A stretch of DNA of 64,000 nt from Thermoanaerobacter thermocopriae JCM 7501. GTDB taxonomy: Bacteria > Bacillota > Thermoanaerobacteria > Thermoanaerobacterales > Thermoanaerobacteraceae. The position numbers were made by a program, and so were the translations under genes. Shown here piece by piece: positions 38,510 through 49,748 of the stretch. Each line of letters starts with the position of its first letter. Within the stretch, counting starts at the first letter, position 1. The notes under the pieces were generated by a model. It saw only the letters and a list, made by a program, of their open reading frames with translations. It was not told the DNA's origin and did not search any database. The DNA lies in the NCBI RefSeq assembly GCF_001310975.1, contig NZ_BAZY01000009.1, positions 1 through 64,000 on the forward strand. The letters run 5' to 3'.

Positions 38510-41500
38510 CTGTTTTCACTTCCTGTTCTAACATACTCCATATTTCTTCAACATCTTTAGTCTTTATAACCCTGTAATCATTATCTTTAAAATTCTTTTC
38601 AAATTGGCAGATAGAAGAGTAAGGGCAATATTTGCAAGGAGTTTCTTTATCTTTTTTATAAGGAGAAATTGAGATGTTCCCTTCCAGCATTTCTTCAGTC
38701 AATCGCTGTATAGTTTTTTTAACATGTTTTCTCAACAATTCAAACTGCTCTTTTGTAGCTCCTTTGGTGTTTTTGCCTATGCTCCCGTCTTTATTGATTG
38801 TTGCTGGAATTATATAAGAAGTGCCTTCAATTGATTTGTCCATCTCTTTTATAATTTGCTCATCTTTTAAAACAAGCCCTTCTAGTCTTAATCTTTTAAA
38901 AATCTCTTTTTGCAGATCTTCATCCGACATATCCTTATCTGCCTTTATAATCGGGTAATCTATTTTAAAGTAAAACACACCAGCCGGATTCAAAGTCGTA
39001 CCCTCTTTTATTGCGCTTTCCAATATGGCATCCAAATATATCAAAAGTTGAAGCTCTAAACCATAGAAAACATCAGAAAGGTCTAAAGTTTTGTTGCCAG
39101 ACTTGTAATCTATTATTCTTATATAAGCTTCATCCTCTTTTTTAAATATGTCAATTCTGTCTATCCGCCCTATGAGATTTATCTCTTCACCATTTGATAG
39201 TTCAATCTTTATAGGAGGATACTTTTGATTATCACCAAAAGCAACTTCATGGTCAACAGGTTTAAAAGAACTCCTCTTGATATGCTCAGATACAATCCAA
39301 ACCGCATTAGAAAGTATTCTTTTTAATCTTTCAGCAAGAAACTTATACCTAGGACTGCTGTTTAAAATATAACCTGGTATTTTTTGTATCATATCATCAA
39401 CAATTATTGATACGGCTTCATCACACCACTCTTTATCAACCTCTTGCCATGTAAGTTCTTCTTCCTCCAACGCTTTTGAAAATCTATCGAGGATATTGTG
39501 CATAAATATTCCTAAATCAGGTGGCTCAAAACTATATATTTTTCTTTCTCTTGCTTTAAGTCCGTATTGGACAAAATAGGCAAAAGGACAAGCTGCGTAT
39601 TTTTCAAGTCTGGATACGCTAAAACGTAATTTATCCCCGTACAACTTTTTCATCTTATGAGCAGGTACTTTTTCCACCTGATTAGTGTAATAAATACCTT
39701 CTAAATCTCTTGTCAATCTCGGTTTCCAACGATCATTTTTAGCATACCATTTATACACATCCAACCACAGAGGATGTATTTTATCTGTCACATCCCATTT
39801 TTTAATCGCAGTTATCATTTCATTAAAAGTAGGTGAAGGTGTTGATACGCGATTTAAATTTTCCTCGGCTGTATCCATTTCTACCACGTTGCTAAATTGT
39901 TTTATTTTTGGAAAAATCTTTTTTAAACGGGAAATTATTATGGAAGGTCTCATGCTTTTGCCTTCATGGTCAGCAATAGGATAACTTATCCTTAAAAATT
40001 TGCTTGTGGAAGTTAAAGCAGTGTAGACTAAAAATTGCTCTTCAAAAACTTTAGTCTTTGTATCATTATCTAACTCCACATCGTGAGAAGTTAAAATTTC
40101 TCTATCTTCATCTGTGAGAATTCCCTCATCAAAATGGGAAGCCGGAAATATACCGTCATTTACACCGATTATGTAAAGTGCTTTTGCATTGTGGCTTTTC
40201 ATCCTATCAACGCTAGTAACCAGCACTTCATCAAGGCAGGAGGAATAGTCCCAATCTGGTATTCGTCAAATCCTATGCTGAGTATCTTCGCAAACTGTTC
40301 TACTGTAACTTTCTCTCCCCCTATCACTTCTACCAATTGATCTAAAACATCTACAACAATATCCCAAACCTGTGCGTATTGATTTGCTGTATCATATTCC
40401 TTTTCTTCTTTGAATTTTTCAATCAATTTCTGAATCTTTTGAGGCAACCCCATCTCAACGAGAAAATCGTATAAAGTACCACAAGCTTCTCTAACATTTT
40501 TTGATTTGGAAAACTTTTTATAAAAACCCTGCAATGGAATTGTAATTTTCCCTTTTATCTCATTTACTTTTTCTATTATCTCTTTTTCCTCTTCCTCCAT
40601 TGTCAATCTGTCGAATCTGTAATCTAGCCTATAATTCCAAGCCTCCTCTTTCCATTTATCTCCCTTTATGCCATTGGCAAGTACATAATTTTCAATAAGG
40701 CTTATGTCCTCTATTTCTAAATTTGCAAAACCTGTCTTTAAATACCTAAAAACAGATTCATAAGACCATCTTTTTAAATGAATGTCAAAAAGGGAGGTTA
40801 TAAAAACGATGATGGGATTATTTTTATTTCTATCTTTAGGTCTATAAAGTAAGGAATTCCATATTGAGAAAATATAGCTTTAACAAGTTTATGATATCTA
40901 TTTAAATCGCGAGCAGCTACCACAATGTCAGAGTACCTAAGTCCTTTATCTCTCACCAGTCTTATGATATCTCTCGCAGTTTCTTCAACTTCACTATATA
41001 CGTTGACAGCTTTAAAAAGACTTATATCCTTTGTCTCACTTGGATATACTTTGTAAGGATAGGAAAAAAAGTGTTTTTCTAGAAAGCTTAGCTCTTCACT
41101 TTCTCTGAATCTTTTAGGTATTCCTCCATTTAAATCCACCGGTTTTTCATAAGATATATTATTTCTCTGACATATTTCCAAAAGCTTATCTTCTGTCTTT
41201 TTAGTAGTGTAAAAAAGGTCTGTAGTATCAATTTCAGAGAAATTGCAAGATGTGTCCATACAAAGAGTTACATTTACTCTTGAAGCTTTCTTTAAAAGCT
41301 TTTCTATCACCCTATACTGCTTTGGCGTAAAACCCGTAAAACCGTCTATCCAAAATTCAGCACCTTCAAATTGAGAAGAATATTCCAGTTTCTCTGCTAA
41401 AAGAGTCAACTCATCCTCTTGGTCTATATAATTTTGGTGTAAACTCTCTTCAAATTTAGAATATATTAAACTTATGTCCCTCAGTTTTTCTCTCAATCCC

Positions 41501-41946
41501 AAATAATCTATTGTTTCAGCTATCTCTAGCAACTTATCAGGGGACACTTCAAATCTTTTAAGCTCTGTTATAGTTTCTGAAATTTTTTTGATAAAACCCT
41601 GCTGCTTGGAGGCTTGAGAATAAACTTTTAAGTCTTTTTGCGCGTCTTCCATTATTTTGTAAATAAGCATTGACCTTCCGCAGGATTTCAGGTGTTGATG
41701 AGTGAGACCCCCTACCTCTGTAAATACCCTGTTTGCCAAAGTTTTAAAACTTAAAACTTGCGCCCTTATCTTCTCATCTTTTTCAATTGTATTTAAAAGA
41801 TATTTTTCTGCCTCAAAAGTAAACTGCTCAGGAACAAAAAGTATGAGGGGATGGGATTTTCCATCACTTAATTTTCTTTTTATATCATTAAGGCAAAAGC
41901 TAGTCTTGCCTGTACCTGCTCTTCCATATATAAACCTTATGCTCAT
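38487..41946 (-). CDS. addB: ATP-dependent helicase/nuclease subunit B (two frameshifts)
   Basis: AddB partner with an inactivated helicase fold and a RecB-type nuclease. Walker [24 protein letters not shown], then [16 protein letters not shown], the nuclease motif [13 protein letters not shown] and the iron-sulfur cysteines in AACPFAYF and [10 protein letters not shown]. The frame breaks near 40813 and near 40228, each explained by one missing base (bridging readings [14 protein letters not shown] and [11 protein letters not shown]). Joined length about 1,154 residues, as expected. ATG 41946 is preferred over GTG 41955, since GAGGTG lies six to seven bases before it. Confidence 0.93.
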
Positions 41947-41986
41947 ATCGTCCACCTCTATAAGTGAAAAGACATCTATATAAATG

Positions 41987-42091
41987 TTACCACATTATTG
42001 AGGTTTGGTGAAGAGATTCAGACTTTATTTGGCATCCAATACTTGACATCACAATATTGTCAGCAGCCGAAATAAGCCCTGTCGCAACCAT
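41987..42091 (-). CDS. Unassigned 34-codon ORF between FAH gene and addB
   Basis: A short minus-strand frame reading MVATGLISAADNIVMSSIG and ending before addB. It is less AT-rich than the flanks. There is no good ribosome site (AATAAAG only) and I recognise no family; it may be a gene remnant or chance. Listed because it fills an otherwise unexplained 130-base gap. Confidence 0.2.
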   Translation of the reverse strand: MVATGLISAADNIVMSSIGCQIKSESLHQTSIMW

Positions 42092-42093
42092 CT

Positions 42094-42822
42094 TTATTTT
42101 ACTCTGTTTGTCAGTTTGCCTATCCCCTCTATTTCAATAGTTACAATATCTCCAGATTTTAATGGCCCGACGCCAGAAGGTGTTCCCGTCAATATAACAT
42201 CACCGGGGTTTAAAGTCATGATGTGGGATATAAAACTTATAAGTTTTGGAACGTTAAATATAAGGTGTTTGGTATTACTTTTTTGCTTTACTTCACCATT
42301 CACATATGTAGTTATGTCCAAAGAAGATGGGTCTAAGTCTGTCTCAATCCAAGGGCCTATGGGCAAAAAGGTGTCAAAAGACTTCGCTCTTGTCCATTGA
42401 CCATCTTTTGCCTGCAAATCCCTTGCAGTAACATCGTTAGCTATTGTATATCCAAGGACATAATCTAATGCATCTTTTTCAGATACATTTTTTGCTTTCT
42501 TGCCAATGACAACAGCCAATTCCCCCTCATAGTCAACCCTTTCGGACATCTCTGGAAGGACTATAAAATCATCAGTGCCTATAACTGCCGTTGAAGGTTT
42601 TATGAATAATGTCGGCTCCGCCGGCTCTTTGTCACCCATTTCCTCTATATGGTCCCTATAATTTAGCCCTACACATATAGCTTTTGTAGGCAGGCAAGGA
42701 GGCAAAAGCTTTACTTCCTCCAAGTTGTAAGAATCAAAGCCTTCACTTTCAAATGTAATGACTTTATCCCCTTTAATTATTCCATATTTATTTGGCGCCT
42801 TGTCTATTCTCACAAGTCTCAC
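42094..42822 (-). CDS. Fumarylacetoacetate hydrolase (FAH) family protein
   Basis: FAH-fold hydrolase/isomerase/decarboxylase acting on 2-oxo acids, such as fumarylpyruvate or oxaloacetate. Motifs: [15 protein letters not shown], the metal-binding [43 protein letters not shown] and [15 protein letters not shown]. About 242 residues, a compact single-domain form. Alone in context, so the physiological substrate cannot be named; oxaloacetate decarboxylase activity is common in this group. Confidence 0.88.
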   Translation of the reverse strand: MRLVRIDKAPNKYGIIKGDKVITFESEGFDSYNLEEVKLLPPCLPTKAICVGLNYRDHIEEMGDKEPAEPTLFIKPSTAVIGTDDFIVLPEMSERVDYEGELAVVIGKKAKNVSEKDALDYVLGYTIANDVTARDLQAKDGQWTRAKSFDTFLPIGPWIETDLDPSSLDITTYVNGEVKQKSNTKHLIFNVPKLISFISHIMTLNPGDVILTGTPSGVGPLKSGDIVTIEIEGIGKLTNRVK

Positions 42823-42885
42823 AATAAAACCCCCTAAATCTTAGATTTAAAAATATTTTACCATATAATTTTATGATTAAAAAAT

Positions 42886-42903
42886 AGCCTGCATTTACAG
42901 GCT
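42886..42903 (-). terminator. Terminator of the hemerythrin gene
   Basis: AGCCTG/CAGGCT stem with a 6-base loop and, in minus sense, ATTTTTTAATC. Confidence 0.75.
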
Positions 42904-42906
42904 CAA

Positions 42907-43305
42907 TTACATTTGGCTTTTTATGTACTCTCCTAATTTTTTATCTACTTTGCTTATGTGATTTATAAGCCAATCCACCAACGTTTTATTAACAAGCATT
43001 ATGATTGATAAGTTTATGCCTTCTTTCTTTATTTTTTCGTCCAATTCATCTACTTTTTTAATGAAATCTTCATGAATTTTTTTGTGTTCTTCATAAGAAG
43101 GGTATTGATATTTTTTCATGAGGTCTTCTTCAGCGCTAAAATGTTCTATAGTATAATCTTTTAAAAATTTTATCACTTCTTCAATTTTTTCTCTTCCTTT
43201 TTTCTGATTGCAAGCTTCCAGAACATCATTTACTTTTTTTATTAACTCTTTATGTTGACTGTCAATGAGTTCATTTCCAACTGATAAAGATTCAGTCCAC
43301 TTCAA
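42907..43305 (-). CDS. Bacteriohemerythrin
   Basis: Non-haem di-iron O2-binding protein of the McHr type, 132 residues. The iron-ligand pattern is complete: W near the start, IDSQHKEL, HFSAEEDLM with its His and Glu, YPSYEEHKKIHEDF with two His, and WLINHISKVD with His and Asp. In an obligate anaerobe it likely binds or carries oxygen away from sensitive enzymes. Single-gene unit. Confidence 0.93.
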   Translation of the reverse strand: MKWTESLSVGNELIDSQHKELIKKVNDVLEACNQKKGREKIEEVIKFLKDYTIEHFSAEEDLMKKYQYPSYEEHKKIHEDFIKKVDELDEKIKKEGINLSIIMLVNKTLVDWLINHISKVDKKLGEYIKSQM

Positions 43306-43371
43306 TTACTCTCTCCTCCCGATTTTATCATTAACTACATTGTAAACTTTTATCGACAAAAAAGCAATATT

Positions 43372-43416
43372 AAAAAGGACAAACTCTTAAGTAAAACTAA
43401 GAAATTTGTCCTTTTT
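43372..43416 (-). terminator. Terminator of the MacAB-like exporter operon
   Basis: A 12-bp stem (AAAAAGGACAAA with TTTGTCCTTTTT), a 21-base loop and flanking A/T tracts, directly after the permease stop. Confidence 0.8.
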
Positions 43417-43422
43417 TGTATT

Positions 43423-44598
43423 TTACTCGTACCTTAGAGCTTCAATTGGATTCAAATTGGCAGCTTTATTTGCAGGATATACGCCAAAGAACAATCCCAC
43501 AATTACTGAGAAGGAAAAGGATATTAATACTGTAGAGAGAGAAGGCTTAGCATTTATATTCATAGCTGAGCCTAGTACCATCGACAATACGTATCCTACT
43601 ATAATTCCCACTATTCCTCCTAATCCGCTTAAAGTTAATGATTCAATTATAAACTGAAGTAATATATCTTTCTTTTTGGCTCCTAATGCTTTTCTTATCC
43701 CTATCTCTCTGGTCCTTTCAGTAACAGATACAAGCATTATGTTCATTATGCCTATTCCACCGACTAAAAGGGATATTCCTGCAATTCCTCCAAGGAGCAA
43801 GCTCAATGTAGCAGTAACACTATTTACTGTAGATAAAATTTGTGATTGATCAATTATTCTAAAGGCATTTGTATCGCCTTTAAATATAGTTAGCAGTTTG
43901 CTGTTTATTTCGTTTTTAGCGAGTTCAACGGTATCTGGGCTTGTAGCTTCTATATATATTTGTCTTATGTCTCTATTTTTCGCAAAGTAGAACATTGTTT
44001 TAAGGGGTATAAATATTGAATCATCATCAGAACCTGCAATTGAAGAACCTTTTTGTGACAAAATACCTACTACCGTGAAGTTTTGGCCATTTAATTTTAT
44101 AGTCTTGCCAATAGGATCAGTAAAGCCAAAAAGCTCTCTCGCTACATTGCTGCCAAGAACTGCTACCCTGTTCCTTCCTTCATCATCCATTGGCAAAATG
44201 AATCTGCCAGCTGCTACTTGTATATCGCGTATTGATTGATAATCTCCATTTACTCCATTTACCGTTGTGTTGTCCACTGAATTATTTCCGTACATAGCCG
44301 TTACACTGGTAGATATGACCGGAGAGATAGCAGCTATAAAGTTTGAGTCTTTTAAAACAATGGCTTGGTCATAAGTTAAAGAGCTTTCTCCCCCTCTCCC
44401 CATTACGTTTACCATTATGAGGTTTGAACCCATACTCTGTATCTGAGAAGTAACACTTCTTGTAGAGCCCTGGCCTATACTTACTAAGGCTATAACAGCT
44501 GTGACACCTATTATAATCCCCAACATGGTGAGAAAAGACCTCATTTTATTGCTTAAAATACTGCGTATAGCTATTTTCAAAGCTTCTACATATCTCAC
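43423..44598 (-). CDS. MacB-type ABC transporter permease
   Basis: 391-residue FtsX/MacB permease: an N-terminal membrane helix ([26 protein letters not shown]), an extracytoplasmic MacB_PCD domain (about 45-240), then three C-terminal membrane helices with the signature [28 protein letters not shown] start overlaps the stop of the ATPase gene. Together with the ATPase and the membrane-fusion-like protein upstream it makes a complete MacAB-like exporter for an unknown substrate (antimicrobial peptide or lipid are common in the family). Confidence 0.9.
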   Translation of the reverse strand: MRYVEALKIAIRSILSNKMRSFLTMLGIIIGVTAVIALVSIGQGSTRSVTSQIQSMGSNLIMVNVMGRGGESSLTYDQAIVLKDSNFIAAISPVISTSVTAMYGNNSVDNTTVNGVNGDYQSIRDIQVAAGRFILPMDDEGRNRVAVLGSNVARELFGFTDPIGKTIKLNGQNFTVVGILSQKGSSIAGSDDDSIFIPLKTMFYFAKNRDIRQIYIEATSPDTVELAKNEINSKLLTIFKGDTNAFRIIDQSQILSTVNSVTATLSLLLGGIAGISLLVGGIGIMNIMLVSVTERTREIGIRKALGAKKKDILLQFIIESLTLSGLGGIVGIIVGYVLSMVLGSAMNINAKPSLSTVLISFSFSVIVGLFFGVYPANKAANLNPIEALRYE

Positions 44599-45286
44599 GG
44601 TGTTACCACCTCGTTTTCTAAAATACGCCCATCTTTTATTTTTACTATTCTTTTGGCTTGTGCAGCTATATTAGGGTCATGAGTTATGAGTACTACTGTA
44701 TTCCCTCTCTCGTTTAACTCTTTTATTATTTTCATTATCTCACTACCACTTTTTGAGTCTAAGTTTCCCGTCGCTCATCTGCCAATATGAGATGGGGATT
44801 GTTTGCTAGCGCCCTTGCTATTGCTACTCTTTGCTGCTGACCTCCTGATAATTCATTAGGTCTATGGTGCATCCTTTCCTTAAGTCCTACCATCTCTAAA
44901 AGCATCTCTGCTCTTTGCCGCCTTTCTTTCGTAGGTACACCTTTGTATATCATAGGCAATTCCACGTTTTCTAAAGCCGTCATTTTTTGAAGCAAATTGA
45001 AATTTTGAAAAACAAACCCTATTTCGCTACATCTTAAATCTGCTAATTGATTGTCAGAAAGTTTGCTTGTGTCTATGCCATTTAAAAAGTATTCTCCAGA
45101 AGTTTTTACATCTAAGCACCCTATTATATTCATTAAAGTAGTTTTACCTGAACCTGATTGACCGACAATTGATACAAATTCTCCTTTTTCAATGTCAAGG
45201 TTTATACCATCTAACGCTCTTACTTCATTTTCTCCCATTTTGTAAATCTTTGTTAAATTCCTTATTTTTATTAAAATGTTATCCAT
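44595..45286 (-). CDS. MacB/LolD-type ABC transporter ATPase (frameshift near 44770)
   Basis: Walker [20 protein letters not shown]-loop [21 protein letters not shown] and signature [16 protein letters not shown]. At Walker B the frame turns into ADERRET and stops; one extra base would give [23 protein letters not shown] and run on to 44595 ([23 protein letters not shown]). Restored length about 230 residues, normal. ATG 45286 has a well-spaced GGAGG. Lies between the fusion-protein and permease genes. Confidence 0.9.
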
Positions 45287-45289
45287 CAT

Positions 45290-47101
45290 TTACCTCCCTG
45301 TGGAAGTGTTATTTTGCCCTGTCCCATTAAAGCTTCTGCCTTGGTAACTGCCACCTTGATTAGTCATATTCCTGTTGAAATTGCCTTCTGGCCTAAAGCC
45401 ACCCATTATACCAAAAGCACTTGGATTACGGTTATTTGCGTTTGTTGAGGAATTAAGTGTTGGAATTAATACTTTGTCTCCCTCCTGTAAACCGCTCACA
45501 ATTTCTATAAAGTTGTCGTTGTAAATACCTGTTTCCACAAATCTTATGTTGTTCCTGAAAAAGTTCCCGTTATTAGTGCTATTGTTAGTGCTATTGATAT
45601 TTTGATTTTTTAAATCGTCTGTATAGAGTATTACGTATTTTCTATTTCCGTTTGTCTGAACGGCTTGTATTGGAAGTATTAAAGCATCTTGTTTTTCTGC
45701 AACAATTATTGAAACATTCATTGACATGCCTAACATTAATCCTTCGCTTGGATCGACTTCAATAATTACGTTGTAAGAAGAAACTCCATTTTGTATTGTT
45801 GGAAGTTGTGACACTTCTGAAACAGTACCTGTAAATGTTTTGCCTGGTAAGTCATCTGTTGTAATTTGTGCTTGTTGCCCTACTTTTATGTGCTTTATGT
45901 CTGTTTCGTCCACTGAAAGGTTAATGATGTATTTGTTGTTGTTTGCTATTACCGCAGTTTCTGGTTGACTCTCATAAGTAGATAATTGCGTTATATCTAA
46001 AACGGGCACAAAACTCGATTGCTGTGATTGGCTATTTGTATTGCTTATGTTAGTGCTCGCTAAAGAAGTACCTAATATATCTCCTTCGTTTATGTTCTGG
46101 CTAATGATCTTCCCATCTATAGGAGAATAAATTTTTAAGTCGTTGATTTGCTGTAAAATCTGATTGTAGTTGTTTTGTGCTTCCATAACTTTTAATTTGT
46201 CATTTTCTATCTGCATCTGCAGATTGCTTATGTTGTCTGATGAAAGTTTTATTAAAAGCTGTCCTTTCTTTACACTTTGCCCTTGAGAAATATATATTTT
46301 ATCTACCGTACCTGATGTTTGCGCTGTGACATTGACTGTGTTTTTGGCAGTTAACGTGCCATCTTCTAATGCTGTTTCTATTCCGTTATCTGTGTGTATT
46401 GATACTTGTACCCTCATTCCATCGCTTAATGCCCCCGGATTGTCAAGCCCTACTGTCACATAGTAGTATTGCACTGTATTATTAGGAACCGGCTGCTCTG
46501 AAACGTATTCAACAGTACCTGTTACACTTGTAAATGAGTCGTATAAAAAAATATCCGCCTTTTGTCCAACTTTTATATTCTTTATTTGAACACCATTGAA
46601 AGGAACTTTTACAGTAACATGGGAATAATCTGCAATGGTTGCAACAGGTGTTCCCGGTGTAACATTCTGTCTTTCTTTTACAAGTATATTATCTATAATC
46701 CCGTTAGAAGGAGAAGTTATGTTTAAATTTGCAATGCTACTATTGTAGTTTTGTGTGTCTTGATTTAATTGCTGCTCAGCTAAGTCAAGATTTATTTTCG
46801 CTTGCTCCAGCTGATTGTTTAAACTGTCATCTTCAATTTCGTATAATAGGTCTCCTTTCTTTACAGTATCTCCTACCTTAAAGTACACTTTCTTTACTGT
46901 TCCACTGCCTTTTAACGTAATTGCTCTTATATCGCCACTTAAGTTTCCTGTCCCAGTGACTTTCATAGAAATATTACCGCGAGTAACTGTAACATATGAA
47001 AGCTGCTGGGGTTGTGATGATTTTGCTCTTGCTACAAAGTAAAAAGTGACAATGCCAATGATTAAAACAGCAACAATTGCATATAAATATTTTCTCTTCA
47101 T
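45290..47101 (-). CDS. Membrane fusion protein with two complete modules (HlyD/MacA type)
   Basis: One N-terminal membrane helix (about 5-24). Module 1 (about 34-238) and module 2 (about 247-485) each contain a lipoyl-like half (GSGTVKKVYFKVGDTVKKGDLLYEI; SGTVDKIYISQGQSVKKGQLLIKL), a short helical hairpin, the second lipoyl half (SPSNGIIDNILV; SPIDGKIISQNI) and a beta-barrel domain. A C-terminal domain follows, then an Asn/Gly/Arg-rich tail (about 550-603). 603 residues against about 400 for usual MacA-type proteins. First gene of the exporter operon. It should bridge the permease to the outside of the cell. Confidence 0.85.
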   Translation of the reverse strand: MKRKYLYAIVAVLIIGIVTFYFVARAKSSQPQQLSYVTVTRGNISMKVTGTGNLSGDIRAITLKGSGTVKKVYFKVGDTVKKGDLLYEIEDDSLNNQLEQAKINLDLAEQQLNQDTQNYNSSIANLNITSPSNGIIDNILVKERQNVTPGTPVATIADYSHVTVKVPFNGVQIKNIKVGQKADIFLYDSFTSVTGTVEYVSEQPVPNNTVQYYYVTVGLDNPGALSDGMRVQVSIHTDNGIETALEDGTLTAKNTVNVTAQTSGTVDKIYISQGQSVKKGQLLIKLSSDNISNLQMQIENDKLKVMEAQNNYNQILQQINDLKIYSPIDGKIISQNINEGDILGTSLASTNISNTNSQSQQSSFVPVLDITQLSTYESQPETAVIANNNKYIINLSVDETDIKHIKVGQQAQITTDDLPGKTFTGTVSEVSQLPTIQNGVSSYNVIIEVDPSEGLMLGMSMNVSIIVAEKQDALILPIQAVQTNGNRKYVILYTDDLKNQNINSTNNSTNNGNFFRNNIRFVETGIYNDNFIEIVSGLQEGDKVLIPTLNSSTNANNRNPSAFGIMGGFRPEGNFNRNMTNQGGSYQGRSFNGTGQNNTSTGR

Positions 47102-47192
47102 AAAGCCACCTCTTTTAAAAATTGACTTTTGTCATTATAATAACAGAAAAATGTTATGTAAAAATTAAGAATATGTGATAAATTTGTGTACT

Positions 47193-48561
47193 CTAAACTT
47201 TAATATATTTCCATCTACCGGCTTTAAACCTATAGCTATACATTACTGACCTTACAACAAAGTCGATACATATACCAGTCCATATTCCATATACTCCCAT
47301 ACCAAACACTTTACCAAGAATATATCCAATTGTCACTCTAAAAAGCCATAAACCAATAAAAGTTGTGAGAACAATATAAGGAATGTCGCCTGCAGCCCTT
47401 AATACTCCTGCCATGACATTTAATATAGCAAGCAAAGGTTCTACCACCGCAAAAATCTTTATAATATCAGAAGATATCTTTATTACAACAGGGTCAGTAG
47501 TATAAAGCGCTGCAAGCTGTCTTGAAAATATAAACATAAAAAAGCCTATAATAGAAATCACAACAACAGCAATATTCCTTGAAACCTTTGCATATATTTC
47601 TGCTAACATCAAACGTTTTGCTCCAAGACTTCTACCCACTAAACTAGTTGCAGCTAAGGAAAAACCAAATATAGGCATAAAAGCAAGGCTATTCGCATTC
47701 ATACCAATCTGATATACTGCCATCGAAACTGTTCCCATTGTAGAGACAATAATCTGAACTACAAGAAAACCACCTTGCATTATCACTTGTTCTAAAGAGG
47801 CTGGTATCCCTACCCGTATAATCCGCATCATCATGTCAAAGTTCAGCCGTATTTTTTCTTTTATGTCAAGATTAATCCTTCTTTTGCCAAAATACAAGAT
47901 ATATAATTGCAAAAAACCTCCTATCGTTCTTGCGATTGTAGCAGAAAGTGCAGAACCTTTTACGCCTAAAGGAGGTACTACATATCCACTATGAAAATGT
48001 ACTCCAAAAACAAGTATACTGTTTAATAAAAGATTTATGACATTTACTATAGCTGTTATATACATTGGTGTTTTAGTATCCCCAGCTCCTCTTAATGCTC
48101 CTGCTATTACAATTTCAACTATCATAAAAGGTATACCTAAAATCACTATTTTATAATATATTAAAGCCAATTTAAAAACATCAGGAGATACACTACCAAA
48201 AAAATTTTAATAAGAGGTACCGCAAAAATATATCCAAGAACAGTAAAACCTATAGAAACAGCAATACTCATAATAAGGGATTGCATAACAGCAATGCGAG
48301 CACTTCCCTCATCTTCTTCGCCAATAAGCCTTGCTACAATTACTGTAGATCCAATAGCAAGACCTGCAAAAATAGCTTGAAAGAAAAAAATAAGAGAATT
48401 AATCATCCCAACAGCTGCAATTGCATTTGTTCCCACACGTCCTACAAATATAGTTGACACCATTCCAACTGTCATTATAAGCATTTGTTCTGTTATAGAA
48501 GCCATGCCAGTTCTATAATTTCTTTCGCAATATTGCGTTTATGCCTTTCTTTAGCTTCCAT
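47193..48561 (-). CDS. MATE family efflux transporter (two frameshifts)
   Basis: Multidrug and toxin extrusion (NorM/DinF-like) antiporter with about 12 membrane helices. Recognisable parts: SITEQMLIMTVGMVSTIFVGRVGTNAIAAVG near the start, GALRGAGDTKTPMYITAIVNVINLLLN, GIPASLEQVIMQGGFLVVQ and LRAAGDIPYIVLTTFIGLWLFR. The true start ATG 48561 (MEAKERHKRNIAKEIIELAW) is split from the rest near 48505. A second break at a T7 run near 48187 splits KIFFGSVSPDVFKLALIYYK. About 456 residues when joined. It follows directly after dinB. Confidence 0.88.
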
Positions 48562-49731
48562 TTAATCCCTCCATTGTTTCGTTTTATTATTTAAAAGTTC
48601 ACTGGCCTTTTTCACTATCTCCTGCCCTATTTTTTTATTTATTTCTCTGACTATGTTTTCTGCCTTAATAGACTTGACAACACTTTTATCCAAAAACGAC
48701 AATTGCTCATACTTTACTGCGCTCAAATTAGAAACAGATAGTCCAATCAACCTTATATACTGGTCCAATTTTATATTTTCAATAATTTCGTAGGCTACAT
48801 TGTATATGTCCTCACTTAATCGTATATATTTATTTAAAGTTTTGCTTTTGGTGTGAATAGCAAAATCTGATGTCTTTATCTTAACAGTAACTGTTCTGGC
48901 ATAAAGCCCCGCTCTAAACAATTCTTCCGATATTATGTCGGAAAATAATTTCGCATAGTGAAGCAAAAGTTTTTTATCTTTTGTATCTTTTTCTAACGTT
49001 TTTTCCTTTCCTATAGATTTAATCTCCCTCATAGTCTCAACAGGCCTCTCATCAATGCCGCGGATCCTTAAATATATCTCCACACCTACTTTACCAAAAA
49101 TTTCGACAAGATTCTCCTGTGACAGTTTTAAAAGGTCACCTATTGTATTTATTCCCATAGATTTAAGTCTTTCTTCGGATTTTTCCCCTATGCCATAAAC
49201 TTTGGAAACAGGAAGTGGTTTTAAAATGTCGGGAATCATGTCCTCTGTTATGACCATAAATCCGTCTGGCTTATTCCAGTCAGAAGCAAGTTTTGCAAGA
49301 AATTTGTTATAGGAAACTCCTGCAGAAATGGTAAGTCCCGTCGTCTCTTTCACTTTCTTTTTTATTTCCTTGGCAATAACCTCAGGATTTTTGTCAATAT
49401 CTGTAACATCAAGATAGGCTTCATCTATAGAAACAGGTTCCACCAGAGGAGTTATACTGTACAGGATATCAAAAATTTGTTTTGAGACCTCTTCATATCT
49501 TTTTCTCCTTACAGAAAGAAAAATACCGTGTGGACATAGTTTCCTCGCCATGTACATCGGCATTGCAGAATGTATTCCGTACTTTCTTGCCTCATAGGAG
49601 CAAGTTGAAACTACTCCTCTCCCCGACAGACCGCCTACAATAACAGGTTTTCCTTTATATTCTGGATTATCATGTTGTTCTACAGATGCAAAAAAAGCAT
49701 CCATATCAACATGAATAATCTTTCGTTTCAT
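48562..49731 (-). CDS. dinB: DNA polymerase IV (Y family)
   Basis: Error-prone translesion polymerase. Catalytic motifs HVDMDAFFASVEQ and PVSIDEAYLDVTD, the fingers SYEARKYGIHSAMPM and the helix-hairpin-helix KVYGIGEKSEERLKSMGI. About 389 residues, full length. ATG 49731 lies six bases after GAGGG. Between trmL and the MATE gene; no SOS box seen by eye. Confidence 0.95.
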   Translation of the reverse strand: MKRKIIHVDMDAFFASVEQHDNPEYKGKPVIVGGLSGRGVVSTCSYEARKYGIHSAMPMYMARKLCPHGIFLSVRRKRYEEVSKQIFDILYSITPLVEPVSIDEAYLDVTDIDKNPEVIAKEIKKKVKETTGLTISAGVSYNKFLAKLASDWNKPDGFMVITEDMIPDILKPLPVSKVYGIGEKSEERLKSMGINTIGDLLKLSQENLVEIFGKVGVEIYLRIRGIDERPVETMREIKSIGKEKTLEKDTKDKKLLLHYAKLFSDIISEELFRAGLYARTVTVKIKTSDFAIHTKSKTLNKYIRLSEDIYNVAYEIIENIKLDQYIRLIGLSVSNLSAVKYEQLSFLDKSVVKSIKAENIVREINKKIGQEIVKKASELLNNKTKQWRD

Positions 49732-49748
49732 AATCATCCCTCGATTTT

